Positions 1-9,200 of a DNA stretch of 64,000 bases are shown here, piece after piece. The stretch is taken from NCBI GenBank assembly GCA_046292345.1, contig JBKBRC010000003.1, positions 1 through 64,000 of the forward strand, written 5' to 3'. The notes under the pieces are model-generated. The model worked only from the letters and a program-made list of their open reading frames with translations, was not told where the DNA came from and did no database searches. The position numbers and the translations under genes were made by a program. The stretch comes from JBKBRC01 sp046292345. Lineage in GTDB: Bacteria; Bacteroidota; Rhodothermia; Rhodothermales; Rubricoccaceae. Numbering within the stretch: the first letter of the stretch is position 1; each line of letters opens with the position of its first letter.

Positions 1-1
1 G

Positions 2-919
<918 letters not shown>

Positions 920-940
920 CCCTTCTGTCCGCTCCCCGCT

Positions 941-1330
941 ATGACCTTCCCCGACGATCTCCGCTACACCAAGGAACACGAGTGGATCCGCCTCGAGGCG
1001 GACGGCACCGCTACGATCGGCATCACGGCCTACGCGCAGCAGGAACTGGGCGACATCGTGTTCGTCGAGCTCGAGGCGCCCGGCACGGAGGTCGAGGCCG
1101 ACGGCACGTTCGGCACAGTCGAGGCGGTCAAGACGGTCTCGGAGCTGTTCGCCCCGGTGACCGGCACGGTCGAGGCCGTCAACGACGCGCTTGACGGCGC
1201 GCCCGAGACCGTCAACCAGGACCCCTACGGCGCGGGCTGGATGATCCGCCTCCGCCCTGCCAACCCGGCCGACATCGACGCGCTGCTCTCGGCCGACGAG
1301 TACCGCCACCTTATCGGCGCCGACGCCTGA
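941..1330 (+). CDS. gcvH: Glycine cleavage system H protein
   Basis: This 129-residue protein has the normal length for GcvH, the lipoyl carrier that shuttles the aminomethyl group between the P, T and L proteins of the glycine cleavage system. The N-terminus contains the family pattern YTKEHEWIRL (residues 10-18). The lipoyl-accepting lysine is K64 in the segment GTVEAVKTVSELFAPVTG, followed by the conserved NDALDGAPETVNQDPYGAGW stretch. It follows the biotin carboxylase by 21 nt, so cotranscription is likely. The lipoyl domain of GcvH also serves as a lipoate relay in many bacteria. No other gcv gene is present in the window. Confidence 0.96.
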   Translation: MTFPDDLRYTKEHEWIRLEADGTATIGITAYAQQELGDIVFVELEAPGTEVEADGTFGTVEAVKTVSELFAPVTGTVEAVNDALDGAPETVNQDPYGAGWMIRLRPANPADIDALLSADEYRHLIGADA

Positions 1331-1418
1331 GCGGCGCGCCACGGACGAGCCCCGAGCGGGCGAGGGGGAGCCGGCCGCCGGCGCGTGCCCCTCGCCCTCG
1401 CTCTTTTCTACCCGCCCC

Positions 1419-3005
1419 ATGACGCACGAGACGGTCGTCATCCTCGACTTCGGCAGCCAGACGACGCAGCTCATCGCGCGCCGCGTGCGCGAGGCCGGCG
1501 TCTACTGCGAGATCCACCCCTGCACGACGCCGCCCGAGGCCGTGGCCGCGCTCCGGCCCGTCGGGCTCATCCTCTCCGGCGGGCCGTGCTCGGTCTACGA
1601 CGAGGGCGCGCCACAGGTGGACCCGGCGCTGCTCGCGCTGCGCCATCCCGAGAGCGGCGCCCCGGTGCCCGTTCTGGGCATCTGCTACGGCCTGCAGGCG
1701 CTCGCGCACGCGCTCGGGGGGCGCGTCGAGGCCGGCGCGCAGCGCGAGTTCGGGCGTGCGCGCCTCGGCCCGCACGAGCACACGGCGCTCTTCGAGGGCA
1801 TCCCGGAGGGCTCGGTCGTCTGGATGAGTCACGGCGACCACATCACGCGCCTGCCCGAGGGCTTCCGCGCGATCGCCTCCACCGAGGGCGCCGGCGTGGC
1901 GGCCTTCGCCAACACGCCCGGGGGGGACACGCCGCCCATCTTCGGGACGCAGTTCCACCCGGAGGTCGTGCACACCGAGCACGGCGCGCGCCTGCTCGCC
2001 AACTTCGTGCGCCGCGTCTGCGGCGCCCGCGGCGACTGGACGACCGGCTCGTTCATCGAGGACAAGATCGCCGAGATCCGCGCGCGCGTCGGCGACGAGC
2101 ACGTCGTGCTCGGGCTCTCGGGCGGCGTGGACTCGTCCGTCGCCGCCGCGCTGCTCCACCGCGCCCTCGGCCCGCAGCTGACGTGCATCTTCGTAGACAA
2201 CGGGCTGCTGCGCGCGGGCGAGTTCGAGCAGGTGCAGGAGACCTTCCGCGAGGGCTTCGGGCTTGACCTGCGCGCTGTAAACGCATCGGAACTCTTCCTC
2301 GGCCGCCTCGAGGGCGTGGCCGATCCCGAGGCCAAGCGCAAGATCATCGGGCACGCCTTCATCGAGGTCTTCGAGGCCGAGACCGAGAAGATTGCCGCCG
2401 AGCGCGGCCGCCGCCCGCGCTTCCTGGCGCAGGGCACCCTCTACCCAGACGTTATCGAGAGCGTCTCGTTCAAGGGCCCGAGCGCGACCATCAAGAGCCA
2501 CCACAACGTGGGCGGGCTGCCCGAGAAGCTCGGCTTCGAACTCCTCGAGCCGTTCCGGGAGCTGTTCAAGGACGAGGTGCGCGCCGTCGGGCGGGCGCTC
2601 GGCGTGCCCGAGGCGATCATCGGGCGGCACCCGTTCCCGGGCCCCGGCCTGGCCGTGCGCGTGCTCGGGCCGGTCACGCGCGAGGCCGTGGCCCTGCTCC
2701 AGCAGGCCGACCGCATCTTCATCGACGAGCTGCGCGCCTCGGAGCAGTACGACGCCGTGTGGCAGGCGTTCGTGGTGCTGCTGCCCGTGCAGTCGGTCGG
2801 CGTGATGGGCGACTACCGGACGTACGAGCAGGCGGCCTGCCTGCGCGCCGTCACCTCGACCGACGGCATGACGGCGGACTGGGCGCATCTGCCCTACGAC
2901 CTGCTCGCGCGCGTCTCCAACCGCATCATCAACGAGGTACGCGGCATCAACCGCGTCGCCTACGACGTCTCCTCGAAGCCGCCGGCGACGATCGAGTGGG
3001 AGTGA
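1419..3005 (+). CDS. guaA: GMP synthase (glutamine-hydrolysing)
   Basis: This is a full-length 528-residue enzyme that converts XMP to GMP with glutamine and ATP in purine synthesis. The N-terminal class I glutamine amidotransferase domain has the nucleophile C89 in LGICYGLQ and the H180/E182 dyad in FGTQFHPEV. The ATP pyrophosphatase domain has the PP-loop LGLSGGVDSS (residues 231-240), followed by the C-terminal dimerisation domain ending in NRVAYDVSSKPPATIEWE, which is characteristic of GuaA. The ATG at 1419 gives the standard N-terminus. An 88-nt spacer separates it from gcvH, so it may have its own promoter. It converges on the rhodopsin gene, with a strong hairpin between them. Confidence 0.98.
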   Translation: MTHETVVILDFGSQTTQLIARRVREAGVYCEIHPCTTPPEAVAALRPVGLILSGGPCSVYDEGAPQVDPALLALRHPESGAPVPVLGICYGLQALAHALGGRVEAGAQREFGRARLGPHEHTALFEGIPEGSVVWMSHGDHITRLPEGFRAIASTEGAGVAAFANTPGGDTPPIFGTQFHPEVVHTEHGARLLANFVRRVCGARGDWTTGSFIEDKIAEIRARVGDEHVVLGLSGGVDSSVAAALLHRALGPQLTCIFVDNGLLRAGEFEQVQETFREGFGLDLRAVNASELFLGRLEGVADPEAKRKIIGHAFIEVFEAETEKIAAERGRRPRFLAQGTLYPDVIESVSFKGPSATIKSHHNVGGLPEKLGFELLEPFRELFKDEVRAVGRALGVPEAIIGRHPFPGPGLAVRVLGPVTREAVALLQQADRIFIDELRASEQYDAVWQAFVVLLPVQSVGVMGDYRTYEQAACLRAVTSTDGMTADWAHLPYDLLARVSNRIINEVRGINRVAYDVSSKPPATIEWE

Positions 3006-3043
3006 CACGGGGAGAGTGACGCGCCGGCGGGCACGCGGGCGGG

Positions 3044-3082
3044 GGGCAGGTAGGCCCTCTGCCAGCAGAAGGCCCCCTGCCC
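3044..3082. terminator. Nested hairpin between convergent guaA and rhodopsin genes
   Basis: Three stacked inverted segments share one centre: GGGCAGG/CCTGCCC outside, GGCC/GGCC in the middle and TCTG/CAGA around a CCAG loop. The structure is symmetric and sits between two stop codons on opposite strands (3005 and 3120), which fits a bidirectional intrinsic terminator. There is no U-run on either side, as is common in very GC-rich genomes, so termination efficiency is inferred only. Confidence 0.6.
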
Positions 3083-3119
3083 GCTTCTGGGCCCGCTTCC
3101 GGACCTGGCGCGCGCCGGG

Positions 3120-3944
3120 TCAGGCCGTGCGCCGGGCCGTCAGCAGGCGCTCGCGGATGACCTGTGCCGGCTCCCAGCCCTCGGCGGCCGAGAGGATCTG
3201 CGCCACGCGGCTGATCATGAGCCCGTAGACGACCTTGCTCGTCACGTCGGCGACGGTGTAGATGATCTGCCGCGCCACGACCGCGTCGCCCGTCGTCGCG
3301 ACGACCGGCACGAGGTAGCCGCCCGGGTAGAGCGACCACGTGACGACGAACCAGATCCGGATCCACTTCATCCACTGCGCCGCCTCCGGCGTGAGCGAGG
3401 GCAGCGCCTTGCCGATCTCGGTCCAGACGACGTAGAGCAGCCACACGTAGAACGCCGTGCTGATCGTGCCCCAGAGCAGCAGCTGCGCCGTGCTCGTGCG
3501 CTCGAAGAACTGCCCGATGTAGCCGGTCACGATCATGCCCAGCGCGGCGCCCACAAGCGTGCGGTAGACGCGCCAGAAGCGCTCGCCCTGCAGCCCGATC
3601 ACGATCACGATCTGCACGAGCAGCAGCGGGATCGTGATGAGCCAGTTGATGTAGCGGAAGCCGTTGGTGAAGATCGTCCCGTCGAGGGCGTAGACCATCG
3701 CGGCGGGGTCGAGCGTGAAAGCGCTCTGCCAGTTGATGGCCAGGCGGGCGAGCATCATACCGGCCGTGAGCATGATCACCGTCGAGGCGACGGTCGCCAT
3801 GCGGTAGCGCGGCGCGACGCGGTTGCGCGAGAGCAGGAAGTAGATCAGCCCGGCCGCGTGCGCGCCGACGCCGAACATCAGGAAGTGCGAGACGATCTCG
3901 AACTGGATCGGCTCGAAAGAGAGGCTGTTCTCAAAGTTCCACAT
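3120..3944 (-). CDS. Microbial rhodopsin with NTQ motif, probable inward chloride pump
   Basis: This is a 274-residue seven-helix type 1 rhodopsin. The retinal Schiff-base lysine is K237 in helix G (VADVTSKVVYG), with the conserved D233 four residues earlier. Helix C reads RYINWLITIPLLLVQ, putting N100, T104 and Q111 where proteorhodopsins have Asp, Thr and Glu. NTQ is the signature of eubacterial light-driven chloride pumps (for example the Nonlabens marinus NM-R3 type), and no carboxylate remains for proton acceptor or donor. Leu at the position equivalent to proteorhodopsin 105 suggests green absorption. It is monocistronic, with a 296-bp upstream region holding a 36-bp palindrome. No retinal-synthesis gene lies in the window. 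Ion selectivity is inferred from the motif. Confidence 0.93.
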   Translation of the reverse strand: MWNFENSLSFEPIQFEIVSHFLMFGVGAHAAGLIYFLLSRNRVAPRYRMATVASTVIMLTAGMMLARLAINWQSAFTLDPAAMVYALDGTIFTNGFRYINWLITIPLLLVQIVIVIGLQGERFWRVYRTLVGAALGMIVTGYIGQFFERTSTAQLLLWGTISTAFYVWLLYVVWTEIGKALPSLTPEAAQWMKWIRIWFVVTWSLYPGGYLVPVVATTGDAVVARQIIYTVADVTSKVVYGLMISRVAQILSAAEGWEPAQVIRERLLTARRTA

Positions 3945-4082
3945 GGGCAGAGAGGCCGGGGGGCAATGGAGACGGGATCGGCGCTACGGCGCCCTCGTCC
4001 TTGCAGTTCCTCGCTCCTTCAAGAACGCGGCAGAGGTCTCTCCGCCTCCCGATGGGCTGCCCCGCCCACAGGCAGCGTCGCG

Positions 4083-4097
4083 TGCTCGTTTCGAGCA
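4083..4097. repeat. Small hairpin TGCTCG-TTT-CGAGCA
   Basis: A 6-bp perfect stem with a 3-nt loop lies 3 bp beside the larger palindrome at 4101-4136. On the minus strand it follows that palindrome in the direction of the rhodopsin gene. Together they could form a tandem terminator for the pyrD/CPBP unit or a structured 5' leader of the rhodopsin transcript. Confidence 0.45.
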
Positions 4098-4100
4098 ATG

Positions 4101-4136
4101 CCCGCATACGTTCCCGTATACGGGAACGTATGCGGG
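4101..4136. promoter_or_regulatory. 36-bp perfect palindrome upstream of the rhodopsin gene
   Basis: The left half-site CCCGCATACGTTCCCGTA is followed directly by its exact reverse complement, with no spacer. It lies 157 bp before the rhodopsin start and 105 bp after the CPBP stop. Perfect dyads this long usually mark either a strong hairpin or binding sites for dimeric regulators. The inner part (CGTTCCCG/CGGGAACG) could be a nested operator. Without a loop and with no T-run it is a poor intrinsic terminator, so a protein-binding role is at least as likely. Confidence 0.6.
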
Positions 4137-4240
4137 AGGTAGCGCAGACATCCCTCGGCGATGCCGGGCCGGGCTGCTGAAGGGACGTTGAAGGGCCTTT
4201 CGGGGAAGGCTGCCGCCACGGCGCGTGCGTCGGTCGCGCC

Positions 4241-5035
4241 TCAGAAGCCGCCGAGCGCCTGGCGCAGCGCGTCCAGGCCCGTGCCGGCGGCGCCGGTGCG
4301 CGCGCGCAGCGAGCACCACAGGTCGAGCGCGAACATCTGGAAGGCGTGGATCGGGACGGCGATCCAGAACGAACGACAACGCCAGACGAGTGCGCCCAGG
4401 GCGAGCCCGCCTAGGACCGAGAGATAGGCCTCGGCGGCGGGCTTGAGTGCGTGCAGGATGGCAAAGGGTACCGTCTGGATCACGATCGCCAGGGGCGCGC
4501 CCACGGCCGGAGCCGTGCCAAAGAGCACGAAGCCGCGCCAGAGGTACTCCCACCCGATCCAGTAGAACAGGAACAGCGCCTGGTAGGCCGCGAACAGCCC
4601 CCAGTCGAACTGCGCAGGCAGGTAGTGCGGGTACTGGAGCTGAAAGTCCTGTCCGGCCGAGAGCACCCATGTGCCAACCACTACGAGCGGGGCATAGGCG
4701 AGCGCGAGCGCCAGGGCGAGCTTCCAGTCGCCCGGGCCGAGGCCCATCTGAGCGAGCCGCTGCCGAAAACCGAACCGTAGCAGCAGCACCGGCACGACGA
4801 AGCCTGTCACGCCCTGCATGCTGAACCACCACGCCCAGCCGCCAAAGGCAGGGTCGCGGAAGCCGAACGGGTTGCCCAGCCGGTGCTCGTAGACGCTGCG
4901 CGCGCCGAGCTGCATCTGCACGAGCACGAGCACGGCCGCGGCCGTCAGCACGGCGGCGGCCATCCACTCGCGGCGGGTCATGCGCCGGGCGGCGTCCCGG
5001 ACGCGCGCGGTCTCGCGGCGGAGAAATCCGGTCAT
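4241..5035 (-). CDS. CPBP (CAAX protease/bacteriocin-processing) family membrane protein
   Basis: This is a 264-residue polytopic membrane protein. The three CPBP (Abi/Rce1-like) motifs are recognisable: WEYLWRG in place of EExxxR, FAILH (FxxxH), and a histidine in VPIHAFQM. The first glutamate of motif 1, which acts as the base in Rce1-type proteases, is Trp here, so proteolytic activity is uncertain. A WExxxRG subgroup is, from memory, common in bacterial members. The start at 5035 overlaps the pyrD stop by 4 nt (ATGA), giving translational coupling. The pairing with pyrD probably reflects shared transcription rather than function. The family includes prenyl proteases, bacteriocin self-immunity proteins and proteins of unknown role. 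Confidence 0.85.
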   Translation of the reverse strand: MTGFLRRETARVRDAARRMTRREWMAAAVLTAAAVLVLVQMQLGARSVYEHRLGNPFGFRDPAFGGWAWWFSMQGVTGFVVPVLLLRFGFRQRLAQMGLGPGDWKLALALALAYAPLVVVGTWVLSAGQDFQLQYPHYLPAQFDWGLFAAYQALFLFYWIGWEYLWRGFVLFGTAPAVGAPLAIVIQTVPFAILHALKPAAEAYLSVLGGLALGALVWRCRSFWIAVPIHAFQMFALDLWCSLRARTGAAGTGLDALRQALGGF

Positions 5036-6138
5036 GCGTCCAGGCCGACCGCGTCGGCGAGGGTGGCGAGGCCGTCGGCGTCGAGGCGGGCGGCGAGGCC
5101 GCGCGCGATGCGCCCGGGGAGACCAGGGCCTTCGTAGACGAGGCCGGCGTAGAGCTGCACGAGCGAGGCCCCGGCGCGGATGCGCGCGTAGGCAGCCTCG
5201 GCGCTGTCGATGCCACCCACGCCGATGAGGGGCAGCGCGCCGCCAGCGGTGCGGTACAGGTGCCGCGTGAGCGCAAGGGCTCGCGCGGCAAGCGGGCGCC
5301 CGCTCAGGCCGCCGCGGCCGATCGCGGCCAGCCGCGCCGGAGGCGTTGCGAGGCCGGCGCGGTCGGTGGCGGTGTTGGTGGCGACGAGGCCGTCCACGCC
5401 GCGTGCGCGGCAGACGTCCACGAGCTCGTCCACGAGCGGCGCGTCGAGTCCCGAGGGGCCGGGCGGCGAGAGCTTGACCAGGACCGGCACGCGTCGTGCA
5501 GCGTGGGCGTCGCGGAGCGGGAGCGTTGCGGCGAGCAGCGCCTCGAGCGCGGCCGGCTCCTCGAACGTCTTGCCCTCGGCTGTGTTGGGGCACGAGACGT
5601 TGAGCGCAAGGTAGTCCGCGTGGGGCAGCACAAGGCGGACGCTCGCGCGGAAGTCCTCCAGCGCGGCCTCGCCGACGAGCGCCGGGTCGTGCGTCTTGGC
5701 GACGTTGACGCCGACGACGAAGCCGGGCGGACGTCGGAGGCGGGCCAGGCGCGCCGCGATGGCCGCTGCGCCGTCGTTGCCGAGCCCCATGCGGTTGACG
5801 AGCGCGCCGTCCTCGGGCAGGCGGAACGCTCGCGGGCGCGGGTTGCCGCTGCCGCCGCGCGCCGTGACCGAGCCGACCTCGGCGAAGCCGAACCCGAGGG
5901 CCGCCCACACCGGCACGCGCACTGCGTTCTTGTCGAAGCCGGCCGCGAGCCCCACCGGCGAGGCGAAGCGCAGCCCGAAGACGGTCTGCGCCAGGCGCGA
6001 GTCGGGCGGCGGGGCGAAGAGGCGGCGCACGAGCGAGGGCGCGCAGGCGCCGAGACCGGCCGCGGCCATGCCGAGCCCGTGTGCGGTCTCAGCATCCAGG
6101 TGGAACAGGAGCGGGCGCAGGCGCGCGTACACCGGCAT
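5032..6138 (-). CDS. pyrD: Dihydroorotate dehydrogenase, class 2 (quinone-dependent) architecture
   Basis: This 368-residue flavoenzyme oxidises dihydroorotate to orotate in pyrimidine synthesis and passes electrons to membrane quinones. The N-terminal amphipathic helical part (LRPLLFHLDAETAHGLG) is the quinone-tunnel/membrane module typical of class 2. FMN and substrate motifs include GFDKNA (68-72), NRMGLGNDG, TNTATDR and GVGGIDSAEAA. The catalytic-base segment is NVSCPNT, with Cys183 where the E. coli class 2 enzyme has Ser175; class 1 enzymes use Cys there. It is the first gene of the pyrD-CPBP pair and has a TAGCTTCC element 24 nt before the start. Confidence 0.95.
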   Translation of the reverse strand: MPVYARLRPLLFHLDAETAHGLGMAAAGLGACAPSLVRRLFAPPPDSRLAQTVFGLRFASPVGLAAGFDKNAVRVPVWAALGFGFAEVGSVTARGGSGNPRPRAFRLPEDGALVNRMGLGNDGAAAIAARLARLRRPPGFVVGVNVAKTHDPALVGEAALEDFRASVRLVLPHADYLALNVSCPNTAEGKTFEEPAALEALLAATLPLRDAHAARRVPVLVKLSPPGPSGLDAPLVDELVDVCRARGVDGLVATNTATDRAGLATPPARLAAIGRGGLSGRPLAARALALTRHLYRTAGGALPLIGVGGIDSAEAAYARIRAGASLVQLYAGLVYEGPGLPGRIARGLAARLDADGLATLADAVGLDA

Positions 6139-6161
6139 GGTACGAGAGCGGAGGCAATGCA

Positions 6162-6169
6162 GGAAGCTA
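6162..6169 (-). promoter_or_regulatory. Candidate -7 promoter element TAGCTTCC for pyrD
   Basis: This is one of a series of TAnCTTnn octamers found shortly before genes that open a transcription unit in this window. It lies 24 nt before the pyrD ATG. It resembles the Bacteroidota -7 box TAnnTTTG; no clear -33 box is visible. Confidence 0.5.
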
Positions 6170-6225
6170 GCCGCGCCGCCTCCGCTTTGGCGGCGCGGCT
6201 GCGCGCGCCGCGTACGGGCGCCCTG

Positions 6226-9200
6226 TCACCAGCCCGGTGTGAGGTTGAGCCCGAAGACCGCCTGCCGGTCGGTGCGCGAGAACGGGAACGCGTAGTACGG
6301 CTCGAGGATGAGTGCCCCGAGCACGTTGATCCGCGCCGAAACGCCGGCCGAGTAGATCGGCCGCTGCTCCTGGAATGACCGGCCGATGGGGATCGAACCC
6401 TGCGAGCCATCCGGCAGCCCGAAGCGCACGTTCTGGATTGTGCCCCAGGCCATGCCGGCGTCGGCGAAGAGCGTCAGCTCGGTGGGCAGGAACGGGAACG
6501 AGAGCAGGCCGAGCTGCGGCACACCGAGCAGAGGCAGGCGGAGCTCGGCGTTGCCGAGCAGCATGCGGCTGCCGAAGAGCCGGTCCTCGAAGGCGGTGTA
6601 GGCCGCGTCGCTGGCGAACGAGCCGTAGGTGTAGCCGCGCACGAGCGAGCCAAAGCCGAGATAGAGCGGCTGGAGGCGCCCGCTCTCGGCGTCGGGGCCG
6701 TAGCGGCCATAGTGAAGCGCGCGGAAGGCGAGCGTGACCGGGAGGCGGTCCGGGAAGCCGGGCGGGCGCGTGAAGAAGTAGCGCCGGTAGTCGGCGGTAG
6801 CGGCGGCGAAGTTGAGCGTGCCCACGGTTCCGTCCACGCCGAAGCGGTAGCGCCCGCCGCGAATGGGCGAGGTGAAGCCAAAGAACGAGTAGTCGCCGAC
6901 GAACGCCGCGCCGGCCTCGCCGAGGTTGAGCGCCTGCGTGTTGAAGAAGCCGTCCGGAGCCGAGACGAAGCGCGTGTAGCCGTCGAGGCGGCCGTCACCG
7001 GTGAGGTCTTCGGCGAGCAGAAACTCGAGGTCGTAGCCGTAGCGGCGGTAGCCGATCTGGCCCTCGAGGCGCTGCGTCTGGTTGAACGGGTAGGCGGCCA
7101 GGCCGCCCACCTGCGTCACGAAGACGCGGTAATTGTAGATGGTTGGGTAGGAGCGGCCCTGCTCGTCGGGCGGGGCGAAGCCGCTGAAGCGCTGCAGGTA
7201 CGGCACGTGCCCGACCTGGCCGCCGTAGTTGAGGCGCCGCCCGCGGTTGATGTAGAGCGCCTGTCCGCCGATGTCCTTGAGCGTCCCGTTGGCGGCCACG
7301 GCCACGCCGAGCACGTTGTCCGAGAGCTGGTCGGAGAAGAAGAGCGAGATGCCGCCGGCGATGCCGAGGCCGGAGCCGTAGTACGGGTCGTAGATGGCGC
7401 CGACCGAGGGCTGGCTGACGTAGTCGAGCGAGAGGCGGGAGCGGTGGGGGCGCACGGGGAACGCGCGCGTGGCCGGCAGGCCCCCCTCGGCATCGGCGAG
7501 GAGGCGCTCGACGCGGGAGCGTCCGAGCGCGTCCACGGGCGGGAGCACGTTTGAGCGCGCGAGCGAGGGCAGGATGGGGGTTCCCTGAGCCTCCTCAGCC
7601 GAGGCGCGGTAGACCGAGTAGCGCTGCGCCTCGAAGACGGCGTAGGCGAGCTCGCCCGTGTTGCGCGCGACCGAGAACGCGGGCGAGAGCGCGGCGATGC
7701 CCGAGACGCCCGTGGCCAGACGCGTCACCTGGAAGAGCTGCCCCGTGGCGCGCTCGAGGCGGTAAATGTCCGAGAAGCCGCTGCGGTCGGCGATGAAGTA
7801 GAGGCTCTCGCCGTCCGGGCTGAAGACGGGGTTGATGTGCTTGGCGTTGGCGAAGAGCGAGAGCACCTCGATCTCGTTTGTCTCGAGGTCGTAGAGCGCG
7901 ATGCGGGGCTCGGCGAACGTGAGCCGCTCGAAGTCCGTGCCTGGCCCGCGGTCGGTGGCGAAGGCGATGAAGCGGCCGTCGGGGCTGAACGAGGGCTGGA
8001 AGTCTGCGTAGCGGTCGTTGGTGAGCTGGCGCACGGAGCCCCCGACCACGTCGACGAGGTAGAGGTCTGAGATGCCGCCGCGCATGCCCGAGAAGACGAT
8101 CTGCCGGCCGTCGGGGCTGAACGCCGGGTCCTTGATGGCGCCTACGTCGCGCACGGCAATGCGGCGCTGCACGCGGCGCGTGTTGACGTCCAGGAGGGCG
8201 ATCTCGTTGCTGCCGCCCGAGAACACGACGTAGGCGAACAGCCGCCCGTCGGGGCTCCAGGCGCCGGCCGACTCGAGGAAGCTGAGCGCGTCGAAGTGCG
8301 CGTTGGTGCCGGCGGACTCGAGGCGGCGCAGGACCGTGCCCGTGTTGGCGTCGGCGAGGAAGAGGTCAATGCCGAAGAGGTCGCGCTCGGAGAAGAAGGC
8401 GACGAACTCGCCGTCGGGCGAGAGCTGCGGCGCGATGTTGATGGAGCCCGTGCGACGCTCGCGCGCGAGCAGGCGCTCGCCCGAGAGGCTCGCGAGCGTG
8501 TCCGGGAACGCCGTCCCGCGACGCGGGCGCGCGGGCGCCTCGGCGAGCTCGGGCCGCGGCACCTGGCGGCCCTCGGCGGGCGGCACGAGCGTGGCGCGCA
8601 GCGAGGCCGCCCAGCGCGCCGAGAGCGAGTCTGGCGAGAGGCCGGTCACCGAGACGAGCGCCGAGTCGAGCGGCATCTCGAGCGCGTTGCGGAAGAAGCG
8701 CACGCTGGCCTCGTCGCCGTAGGTGCCCGCGAGGTAGGCCCAGAACGGCTGCCCGTAGCGGTACTCGTTGAAGCGCGGATTGCGCTGGAGCTCGGAGAAC
8801 GTCGGGAAGTCGTCGCGCAGGACGGCGTCGCGCATCCACATGGCCGTGAGCGCGTCGGTGCGCCCGAGCGAGAAGTACTCGGCCATCCCCTCGACGACGA
8901 ACAGCGGCAGGCGGACGAAGTTGGCGAACCGCCCGGCCCGCTGCGCCATGTCGAACTGGAACTGGTGCACGAGCTCGTGCCCGAGCACGTGGTCCGTGTC
9001 GGCGTAGGTAGGCCGCATGGCGAGCGCGACGCGCTGGCGCAGGCCCTCGGTCACGCCCTGCGTGCCCTCGCCGATCGGGACCAGGTTGGTCTGGCGGAAG
9101 TCCGCGTCGTCGGCGTAGAGGATGATCGTCTTGCGCTCGGTGAACTCGTGTTCGAAGATGGTCGAGAGGCGCTGGTACCAGCGCTCGGCCATGCGCGCCA

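Larger units (their letters stand above)
3945..4240. other. Intergenic region upstream of the rhodopsin gene
   Basis: This 296-bp spacer lies between the CPBP gene (ends at 4241) and the rhodopsin start (3944), both on the minus strand. No open frame with coding character is present. It contains a 36-bp perfect palindrome at 4101-4136 and a small hairpin at 4083-4097. It must carry the rhodopsin promoter, because the upstream gene is nearly 300 bp away. No clear TAnnTTTG element was found by eye. Confidence 0.6.

Noticed and set aside
1311..3008. A 565-codon open frame antisense to guaA and other long antisense frames throughout
   Set aside because: High-GC coding DNA opens the opposite strand frames; compositions are Arg/Ala/Gly-rich with no family motifs, while the sense frames carry full catalytic motifs.
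4241..5908. A 555-residue fusion protein reading through pyrD antisense frame space into the CPBP protein
   Set aside because: The upstream part is an alternative frame of pyrD. The CPBP similarity begins exactly at the ATG at 5035 that overlaps the pyrD stop.
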